64,000 nt of DNA. Source: UBA2386 sp046306335. GTDB taxonomy: Bacteria; Planctomycetota; UBA1135; UBA2386. The translations under genes were made by a program, and so were the position numbers. Below are positions 48,301 to 54,128 of the stretch, one piece after another. Position 1 is the stretch's first letter; each line of letters begins with the position of its first letter. The notes beneath the pieces are model-generated. The model was not told where the DNA came from, did no database searches, and was given only the letters and a program-made list of their open reading frames with translations. Location: positions 1 to 64,000 of the forward strand of contig JBKDXM010000117.1 in the NCBI GenBank assembly GCA_046306335.1, written 5' to 3'.

Positions 48301-48686
48301 GCGACCGGCTGCAGCAGGGCCTCGATGCCGCACAGCAGCGGCGCCTTGTCGGCGGCGTGCCGCTGCAGCGCCTTCTGCCGCTCGCTGCGCGTCGTCGGAT
48401 CGGGCTGGCCGTCGTCGCCGGTCTCCTGGCGCGGCAGCACGTGCGCGGGCACGCCGAAGGCCGCCAGGTCGGTCTGCAATTGCAGGCTGTCGACGTCGTC
48501 GGCGGTCAGCACCAGCACCGCGCCCTGGTGGCGCTGCCGCAGGACCGCCACCAGCAGGCCCGCCGACGCGCCCCACAGCCCGCCGACCTTGCGCTGGCTG
48601 CCGAGCGCCACCTGCTCGCACAGCGTGCGCGTCACCGGCAGGCCGGCGAAGGCGTCGACGAGGCGCTGGGCGGGGGAGGGCGGCAC
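45369..48686 (-). CDS. mfd: Transcription-repair coupling factor
   Basis: This 1105-residue cytoplasmic ATPase matches Mfd, which removes RNA polymerase stalled at DNA lesions and recruits UvrA. The UvrB-homology N-terminal module is present (LAPGECSVRGDVVDLFP), then the RNA-polymerase interaction domain (GDLVVHAVHGIARFEG ... KLLVPASKIHLVQKYVG) and the RecG-like translocase: Walker A CGDVGFGKTEVALRTAF, DEEQRFGV (motif II), TLSATPIPRTL, GRVGRSSEKAYCYLL. The C-terminal TRCF domain (LPQDFLADPRQRLELLREM) follows. GTG 48686 is used because no ATG lies near the conserved start. The length is close to the E. coli protein. Confidence 0.96.
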   Translation of the reverse strand: MPPSPAQRLVDAFAGLPVTRTLCEQVALGSQRKVGGLWGASAGLLVAVLRQRHQGAVLVLTADDVDSLQLQTDLAAFGVPAHVLPRQETGDDGQPDPTTRSERQKALQRHAADKAPLLCGIEALLQPVATPKSLARAQLELHAGQTIDRAQVLQKAQSAGLRQVPLVLAPGECSVRGDVVDLFPMAAEQAVRLEFFDRTLESIRTFDPGSQRALAVHERYALALGGKDADEEGAVLRHVTPSRTLVVAYEPLRIEERIARLAAFASDLRTSVQELQDALRPCARVDASSLPSHDLDYKILSAGSAVGSGEADPAGRLRSIRGVQGRVLLFCRSDDERERLQEIFAHKGVDLAAEKVELLPGAISRGFRIPDLQTTALSNVEFAGVPQQARVRERQVIPSRAIQSFFELGPGDLVVHAVHGIARFEGTELVTRGQGVEEHLRLCFQDEVKLLVPASKIHLVQKYVGSGGKAPLDKLGGKGFQKRKEQVQEALFDLAAELLEVQSRRALVKRPPYPQDALERDFLDAFAFRDTADQARAWSEIQADLAKESPMDRLLCGDVGFGKTEVALRTAFRVALSGRQVAVLCPTTILAEQHARTFARRCEPFGLSVEMLSRYRTGADRRAIEDKLLKGSVDIVVGTHQLLGEGVAFHDLALVVVDEEQRFGVRQKERLKQLRAEVDVLTLSATPIPRTLHGSLLGIRGISTLDNPPPGRQEVETRVLFRDDRVLQDAIARELARQGQVFVLHNRISELEPLALRIRQLCPGARVAIGHGQMTEAEIEKTVRAFVRGDFDVLVSTTIVENGLDIGRANTILIDKADHFGLAELHQLRGRVGRSSEKAYCYLLLDRDEPPGMEAKARLKALEEFSHLGAGFAIAMKDLEIRGAGNLLGPQQSGHIASVGYDMYCQLLRAAVDAAKTQRPNAVQVVEVDVDLRVQAFLPQDFLADPRQRLELLREMDEATDDDKLRELEAELKDRYGKLPTPVRTLLRVFRLKHGLMALGAHGVQWVENDRVVVRHAPGVPLGGSWLDCCQDVRPVEAGKTHLILPPRRGGKAWAADDVLEFLLGAITGTLAPAVRAAKPTPSLVPPPRPATRRPAGGSKRLPWE

Positions 48687-48866
48687 GTTGCGGGGCGGAG
48701 AGGTTAGGCGGCGGGGGCGCGGATGCACGCCCGCCGCGGTCCTTCGCCGACGGCTGCCGTGGCGACGCGGAAGAGCGCCAGCAGCGGTGCGCCAGCGAAC
48801 GAGCGTGCCGGGCGTCGCGCAGCAGGCGGGTGACCGCGCGCGCAATCGCTGGCTAGGCTGCTCGGC

Positions 48867-49007
48867 GTGTCGTCGCTGCCGTGTTTGTTCCTCGAGGATC
48901 CGGCCGGCTTCTTGCGCTGGCTGGCTGGCGTCCGACGCCTCGGTCGGGGGAGCTTCGACGACGTCGAGGTGGCGCAGGTCTTCGCCGTGGCTGCGACCGC
49001 ACCGTGA
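48867..49007 (+). CDS. 46-codon frame, probable N-terminal part of the ATPase that follows
   Basis: This frame begins at GTG 48867 and reads MSSLPCLFLEDPAGFLRWLA ... SFDDVEVAQVFAVAATAP, then TGA (49005-49007). It has sensible codon use and reads like the N-terminal lead of a multi-domain ATP-binding protein. The next gene begins at GTG 49004, giving a GTGA overlap in another frame. Either two overlapping small/large genes exist or a one-base frameshift split a single gene. It is not a selenocysteine read-through, because a TAA follows five codons after the TGA. Confidence 0.5.
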   Translation: MSSLPCLFLEDPAGFLRWLAGVRRLGRGSFDDVEVAQVFAVAATAP

Positions 49008-49951
49008 CCCTTTCGCGCGTAACGGGTCGCGGGCCCTGGGAAGTCCTCGCCAGCGAGCTCGTCGCGCTCGCGTTGCCCGGCCACGCGCACTCGCCGGCGG
49101 CAGACCTGTTCCGCTACGTGCTCGTCGAACTGCTGCGCAACGTCGGCCAGCACAGCAATGACCCGCACGGCGGCATCGTCGCGACGCAGTGGAACGACAA
49201 GGGGCCGTACACTGCCGCGCCGGCGCTGCAGGTCGTCGTGGTCGACAACGGCATCGGCGTGTTCGAAGCCCTGCGCCACATGCGGCCGTCGATCCGGACG
49301 CCGAGCGACGCGCTCGTGCGCGCCCTCGAACCGCATGTGTCCGGCGCGTTCCCCGAGGGCGAGACCGGCTCGGGCGAGAACGCCGGGCTGGGCCTGTTCT
49401 TCATCTCCGAGATGGCCAAGGCGACGGACGGCCGCTTGCTGCTCGCCTCGCGCGGGGCGACGTACTTCCTCGACCGGTCGCGCGACCACGACGCGCAGCC
49501 GATCCTGACCAATGGCGACGCGCCGGACTACCCGGGCACGCTGGTGGCCTTCGAGACGTCCGTAAGCCACGTCGGCAGCTACGACGGGATCATCGACCAC
49601 ATCCGGGATCTCGCCATCCAGCGGTCGCCCAAGCGCATCACGCAGCGCTGGCTGCGCTTCGAGGAACCGCCGACGAGCGTCTTCCGCGCGCTGGTGACGG
49701 TCGCCTCCGAGGACACGGCGGCTGCGCGCACGTTCGCCACCGAAGTGCTCGAACCGAGGTTGCTCCGCCGCGAGGCCGTCGCGCTCGACTTCCGCACCAT
49801 GCGGGTCTGCACGCAGAGCTTCCTGCACGCCTTGCTTCATGAGTGTGTGCGCCTTGCGTGGGCGAAGAAGGCGCCGATCTGGGTCGTCCATGCGACGCCC
49901 GCAGTGCGCGCGCAGTTGGAGTTGGTCGAGAACTACTCGCTCGGCGGTTGA
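49004..49951 (+). CDS. HATPase-fold ATP-binding protein with C-terminal STAS-like (DUF4325) domain
   Basis: This 315-residue protein contains GHKL ATPase motifs: N-box YVLVELLRNVGQHS, G1 box VVDNGIGV and G2 box GSGENAGLGLFFISEMA. There is no His-containing dimerisation domain, so it is not a classical histidine kinase. The last 110 residues (TFATEVLEPRLLRREAVALDFRTMRVCTQSFLHALLHECV) fit the STAS-like DUF4325 fold, in which a conserved strand-helix contains the C-T-Q-S-F-L pattern. Such ATPase plus STAS proteins occur as switch or anti-sigma-like regulators in bacteria. The start GTG 49004 overlaps the upstream frame and is uncertain; the true N-terminus may be the 48867 frame. Confidence 0.75.
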   Translation: MTLSRVTGRGPWEVLASELVALALPGHAHSPAADLFRYVLVELLRNVGQHSNDPHGGIVATQWNDKGPYTAAPALQVVVVDNGIGVFEALRHMRPSIRTPSDALVRALEPHVSGAFPEGETGSGENAGLGLFFISEMAKATDGRLLLASRGATYFLDRSRDHDAQPILTNGDAPDYPGTLVAFETSVSHVGSYDGIIDHIRDLAIQRSPKRITQRWLRFEEPPTSVFRALVTVASEDTAAARTFATEVLEPRLLRREAVALDFRTMRVCTQSFLHALLHECVRLAWAKKAPIWVVHATPAVRAQLELVENYSLGG

Positions 49952-50113
49952 TCCGGCCCGGACGACCGGAGAGAGGGAATTGGCTGGCGCCGCGGTGGCA
50001 GCTCCAGGGCGCCGGGGGACGTGCCGAGCGCAGCCGCTTGGCAAGGATCCAGGCGCGGCGACCCGCCGCACCCGCCTGCCGCGTCGCTCGCACGCCCCGC
50101 TACGCTGCCCGCG

Positions 50114-50848
50114 ATGTCCACCGACCCGTCTTCGCCCGCCGACGCCGTGCGCGCGCGCTTCGACGCGTTGGCGCGCGATCCGGCGGGCGAGACGCGTTTC
50201 GCGGTCGGCGCGGCGAGCGCGCGCGCGCTCGGCTACGGCGACGCGGACCTCGCGGCGTTCGCAAGCGCGGCGGCGGCGTTCGCGGGCGTCGGGGATCCGC
50301 TCGCCGGCTTCGCGCCCGCGTTCGGCGCGCGCGTTCTCGACGTCGGCGGCGGCGCGGGCCTCGACCTGCTGCGCGCGGCGGCGGCGGTCGGCGAGCTGGG
50401 CCGCGCGGTCGGCGTCGACTTCGTTCCGGCGATGGCGAGCCGGGCGCGGCTCGCAGCGAACTCGGCGGGACTGACGGCGCGGGCGACCGTCGTCGTCGCG
50501 GACGCGGCGGCGCTGCCGTTCGCGCCGGCGGCCTTCGACGTCGTCGCCAGCAACGGTGCGATCAACCTCTGCGTCGACAAGCCGGCAGTGCTGCGCGAGC
50601 TCGCGCGCGTGCTGCGGCCCGGCGGCGAACTGCGGTTGTGCGACATGCTCGTCGACCCCGGCGCCGATCCGGGGGCGGTCGCGCGCGCCGGCGCTTGGTC
50701 CGATTGAGTGGCGGGCGCGGTGCCGGAGCGGTCGCTCCGGCAGATGCTCGCGGACGCCGGCTTCGAGCTCGCCGGCGCGCTCGCCTGGACCGGCTACCGC
50801 ACGTCGCCGTGGACGCAGGGCGCGGCGCTCCTCGCGCGCCGGCGCTGA
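50114..50848 (+). CDS. Selenocysteine-containing ArsM-like SAM methyltransferase
   Basis: The frame from ATG 50114 gives 197 residues, then TGA (50705-50707), then continues in the same frame for 46 more codons to TGA 50846-50848. Residues before it form a class I methyltransferase: VLDVGGGAGLDLL (74-86), D102 acidic loop, VVADAAALPF, SNGAINLCVDKPAVLRELARVLRPGG. Downstream reads VAGAVPERSLRQMLADAGFEL ... GYRTSPWTQGAALLARRR, which is exactly the family's closing segment. ArsM-like relatives have Cys at the TGA position (C-V-x-G-A). A SECIS-like hairpin follows. I infer Sec198. With Cys153, it could bind arsenic or another soft metalloid, as the paired Cys of ArsM do. Substrate not proven. Confidence 0.75.
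50705..50707 (+). other. In-frame TGA, probable selenocysteine codon
   Basis: Codon 198 of the methyltransferase. Protein homology continues across it in the same frame, so it is either Sec or a nonsense change at a normally conserved Cys codon (TGC/TGT to TGA). The hairpin 3' of it favours Sec. Confidence 0.72.
50721..50742 (+). promoter_or_regulatory. Bacterial SECIS-like hairpin
   Basis: TGCCGGAGC and GCTCCGGCA pair perfectly (9 bp) around the apical loop GGTC. The loop starts 22 bases after the TGA. Bacterial SECIS elements need an upper stem, a small loop with G among its first two bases, and a distance of roughly 16-37 bases; the E. coli fdhF loop also contains GGUC. It lacks the bulged U seen in E. 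coli fdhF. SelB recognition is inferred. Confidence 0.7.
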
Positions 50849-50961
50849 TCGCCGCCGCCCGGGGATCGCCGGCGGCGGTGCCGCCGGGGACTCGGTGGCC
50901 GCGGCGCAAATCCATCGCGGTCGCGGCATGGCACCGTGGCGCGCGTGCGCCGCACCCGAAC

Positions 50962-53469
50962 ATGAACCGAACCGCCAGATCCGTGCCGTCGACCCCGACT
51001 GCTTCCCGTCTACGTTCCGTCTCCCTGGCGCTGCTGGCCGCCGCCGTCGCGACGGCGTGTTCCGGCGGCGGTGGCGGTGGGGGCGCCGGTGCCGGCACGG
51101 GTGGAGGCGGTGGCGGCCCGGCGAACGTGCAGGCGACGCTGACCCAACTCGGCGTGGCGACGCCGACGACCCCGCGCCTGCTCGACAGCGGCACCAATGC
51201 ACCCGCCACGTACGCGCCGCTCGGCGCGCGGCCGGCCCTGAACAAGACCTCGGAACTGGTGCTGTTCGGCATCGGCCGGGCCGCGTCCCCGACCAGCCCG
51301 TCGGTGACGCTCGAACTCACCAGTACGACGGGGGCCCCCGTCGAGCAGGTGCTCACCAGCACGACGGCGAGCGCACAGCCTTGGGTCGCCGAGAACTACG
51401 GCCAGAGCGCGGTGCCTCGCACCCTGCGCATGCCGGTCGCCGGCGACTTCGACGGCGACGGCCTCGAGGAAGTCGCGGCCGTGTACTGGTCGGGCAACCT
51501 CGTGCGCGTGGCGCTCACCGACGACGCGTCGGGCAGCTTCGCCATCAGCGAGCAGAACGTGTTGGCGCAGGCGAACGTCTCCAACGTCGCCGGCATCGCC
51601 GGCGACCTCGACGGCGATGGCCGCGACGAACTGGTCGTCGGCCTGACCGTCGGCAACCAGGCGACCGTCCGCGTCTTCCGCCGCACGGCGACCGACTGGG
51701 CCAGCGCCGGACCGGTGCGCACCTTCGCGCAGACCCTGACCGGCGCCACCATCGCGTTCCAGTTCGCCGTCGGCAACCTCGACAACGACGCGGCCCTCGA
51801 ACTGGCGATCGGCGTCAACCAGACGACGACGACCACCGGGCAGCCGAGCTACGCCGTCTGGGACGACCTCGTCGCCGACCTGAACGTGTTGCGCAGCGGG
51901 GCCTTCACCGGCGTCGACCAGGGCGGCACGCCGCGCGCGGGCCTGAGCGTCAGCGTCGCCATCGGCGACGTCGACGGCGACAACCGCGGCGAGGTGCTGC
52001 TCGGGGGCGTCACCAACTTCGCCGACAACTGCGACGGCACGCGCACCTTCTTCCAGGCGCTCGACGACGCGCCGGCCGGGTTGCCGGTGCTGGCGTCGGC
52101 GTCGTTCCTCGACTTCCTGCAGAGCTGCGGCAGCGGCGACAACCCGCGCCTGCGCACGGTGCACCTCAACGCGCTCGACCTCGACGGCGATCGCGTCGCG
52201 GAGGTGCAGGCCAACCAGTTCGTGTTCGACGACTTCCGCACGGCGCCGTGGTCGCGCGTGACCGGCTGGCAGCTGCCGCAAGCGACCATCTGGAACGACG
52301 CCCAGTGCTGGTACGACCGCAACACCAGTTCGATGGTCGTCGGCGACTTCACCGGCGACGGCCGCGACGACATCGCGACGTACCGGCTCGACCGCGATCG
52401 CGTCGAGGTGTTCGCCCTGCCGGCGATCGCGACCAGCGTGCAACTGGCCCGCACCATCATCGTGCCGCTGCGCAACTCGGACGCGGCGAACAACCCCGTG
52501 CTGGTGCGCGCCAACGTCGACACCGACAGCCCGGTGCTGCAGTACTCGGCGGCCGAGTACGCGCTGGTCTACACCGAGCCGATCGTGCTCGCCGCGCTCG
52601 CCGCACCGCCGACCCGCGCCGGCATCCAGCAGAACGTCGCCGGCAGCTTCACGGCCTTCGGCAACACCAACACGACGATCAACGAGCAGCAGCGTTCGTT
52701 GACGTTCAGCACGGAGGCCAGCATCGGCGTCAACCTCGACGGCGGCCCGATCCTGCAGTCGGAACTGGAACTCAAGGCGACGTTGAAGACCGCCGCCACC
52801 CGCGTCCAGGGCACGGCGTACGAGTTGTCGCGGACGATCGTGTTCACCTCCGCGCCGACCGAGGACACGATCGTCTTCACCTGCGTGCCGGTCGATCGCT
52901 ACACGTACACGATCCTCTCGCACCCGGACGCGAACCTCGTCGGCCAGAAGGTGCAGATCAACCTGCCGCGGTCGCCGATCACGCTGCAGGCCGAGCGCAG
53001 CTTCTACAACGCCAGCGTCCAGCCCAGCGCCCAGGTCGTCGACAGCCTCGTGTTCGACCACGCCATCGGCAACCCGGCGTCGTATCCCGGCGTCGCCCGG
53101 CGCAACCAGCTGCTCGCCAACGGCGGCCTTTCGGTCGGCCCGCAGAGCGTCGGCCAGGGCAACGGCACGACGGAAGTGACCCTGCAGGTCGGGCAGCAGG
53201 TGTCGCAGGGCGGCTCGCTCGCGGTCGGCTTCGAGAAGTCGCTGCAGGTGACGGTCGGCGGCGTCCTCGCCGGCATCTCGATCGGCGTCGAGTCGTCGCG
53301 CGATTGGCGCATCAGCAGCGGCTCTTCGACGACGTACACCGGCGTCGTCGGCGCGATCGGCGCGGCGGACTTCGCCGCCAACCGCTACTCGTTCGGACTG
53401 CTCACCTACGTGTTCGGCGACAACCGCACCGGCCAGCAGTTCCAGGTGCTCAACTACTGGGTCGAGTGA
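50962..53469 (+). CDS. Large poly-Gly lipoprotein with FG-GAP repeats
   Basis: This 835-residue protein has a lipoprotein signal (LALLAAAVATAC) followed by a glycine-rich spacer (SGGGGGGGAGAGTGGGGGG). The middle is an integrin-like propeller with Ca-binding FG-GAP units: AGDFDGDGLEEVAAVYW, AGDLDGDGRDELVVGL, GNLDNDAALELAIGV, GDVDGDNRGEVLLGG, LDLDGDRVAEVQ and GDFTGDGRDDIATYR. The C-terminal 300 residues are beta-rich without that motif and include TEVTLQVGQQVSQGGSLAVGFEKSLQ and YSFGLLTYVFGDNRTGQQFQVLNYWVE. That part could be a pore-former-like or adhesion domain, but I cannot name one. It is exported and lipid-anchored, and lies 47 bases upstream of the ECF gene. Confidence 0.85.
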   Translation: MNRTARSVPSTPTASRLRSVSLALLAAAVATACSGGGGGGGAGAGTGGGGGGPANVQATLTQLGVATPTTPRLLDSGTNAPATYAPLGARPALNKTSELVLFGIGRAASPTSPSVTLELTSTTGAPVEQVLTSTTASAQPWVAENYGQSAVPRTLRMPVAGDFDGDGLEEVAAVYWSGNLVRVALTDDASGSFAISEQNVLAQANVSNVAGIAGDLDGDGRDELVVGLTVGNQATVRVFRRTATDWASAGPVRTFAQTLTGATIAFQFAVGNLDNDAALELAIGVNQTTTTTGQPSYAVWDDLVADLNVLRSGAFTGVDQGGTPRAGLSVSVAIGDVDGDNRGEVLLGGVTNFADNCDGTRTFFQALDDAPAGLPVLASASFLDFLQSCGSGDNPRLRTVHLNALDLDGDRVAEVQANQFVFDDFRTAPWSRVTGWQLPQATIWNDAQCWYDRNTSSMVVGDFTGDGRDDIATYRLDRDRVEVFALPAIATSVQLARTIIVPLRNSDAANNPVLVRANVDTDSPVLQYSAAEYALVYTEPIVLAALAAPPTRAGIQQNVAGSFTAFGNTNTTINEQQRSLTFSTEASIGVNLDGGPILQSELELKATLKTAATRVQGTAYELSRTIVFTSAPTEDTIVFTCVPVDRYTYTILSHPDANLVGQKVQINLPRSPITLQAERSFYNASVQPSAQVVDSLVFDHAIGNPASYPGVARRNQLLANGGLSVGPQSVGQGNGTTEVTLQVGQQVSQGGSLAVGFEKSLQVTVGGVLAGISIGVESSRDWRISSGSSTTYTGVVGAIGAADFAANRYSFGLLTYVFGDNRTGQQFQVLNYWVE

Positions 53470-53492
53470 GCGGGCAGGCAGCACTGCCCGCT
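53469..53492 (+). terminator. GC hairpin right after the lipoprotein stop
   Basis: AGCGGGCAG and CTGCCCGCT form a perfect 9-bp stem with a 6-base loop, beginning at the last base of the stop codon. There is no T-run, so Rho-independent termination is uncertain; it may also limit read-through into the ECF gene that starts 25 bases later. Confidence 0.4.
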
Positions 53493-53516
53493 GTCGGGTA
53501 TGTTCGCCCGACGATC

Positions 53517-54128
53517 ATGGCCGGAGACCCACCGATCGACGCGACGACCCGGCTGGTGCGCGCTGCCGCCGCCGGGGACGTGGAGGGCCGCGACGCCCTC
53601 GTCACCCGGTTGACCCCGCTGCTGTTGGCGCAGGCTCGATACCGCCTCGCCGGTGCCGCCGGCCGCCACTGCGAACCGGAGGACCTCGTGCAGGAGGCGT
53701 GGGCGATCGCGTTGCCGCGCCTGCGCGACCTGCGCGCACGGCAGGACCGCCTGACCCCGGTGCTGCTGAAGTTCCTCGCCACGACGATGCTGCGCCTGAC
53801 CGCCAAGGTGGTGCGCAAGCACGTCGTCGGCAAGGCAGGGGCCGGACGCGGCGACAGCGGCCTGCTGGACGCCCTGCCGGCCGAGGTCTCCGGCGTGATC
53901 ACGCGGTTGTGCCGCCGCGAACGCCGCGACGCGCTGCAGTCGGCGATCGAGGAACTGCCGCCCGACCTGCGCGAGGTCCTCGTCCTGCGCGGCATCGAAC
54001 AGCAACCCAACGGCGCGATCGCGCGCCTGCTGGGCGTCGACGACGCGACGGTGACGCGTCGCTTCCAGCAGGCGCTGCAGCGGCTGCGTGACACGTTGCC
54101 CGACGACCGGGTGATGGACCTCACGTGA
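53517..54128 (+). CDS. ECF-type RNA polymerase sigma factor
   Basis: This 203-residue protein has ECF region 2 (ARYRLAGAAGRHCEPEDLVQEAWAIALPRLRDL) and region 4 (AIEELPPDLREVLVLRGIEQQPNGAIARLLGVDDATVTRRFQQALQRLRD). Its stop overlaps the following kinase start as GTGA, so the sigma factor and kinase are made as a pair. The planctomycete kinase-linked ECF arrangement suggests that the kinase modulates the sigma factor in place of an anti-sigma factor; this is inference. There is a hairpin just before the ATG. Confidence 0.88.
   Translation: MAGDPPIDATTRLVRAAAAGDVEGRDALVTRLTPLLLAQARYRLAGAAGRHCEPEDLVQEAWAIALPRLRDLRARQDRLTPVLLKFLATTMLRLTAKVVRKHVVGKAGAGRGDSGLLDALPAEVSGVITRLCRRERRDALQSAIEELPPDLREVLVLRGIEQQPNGAIARLLGVDDATVTRRFQQALQRLRDTLPDDRVMDLT

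Noticed and set aside
44778..48707. 1309-codon plus-strand frame over the mfd region
   Set aside because: Antisense to mfd, which has full family homology. Its translation is Arg/Ala/Leu-rich without motifs.
49005..49007. TGA of the 46-codon frame as a second selenocysteine codon
   Set aside because: The frame meets TAA five codons later, so no protein continues there. A frameshift or true stop is the better reading.
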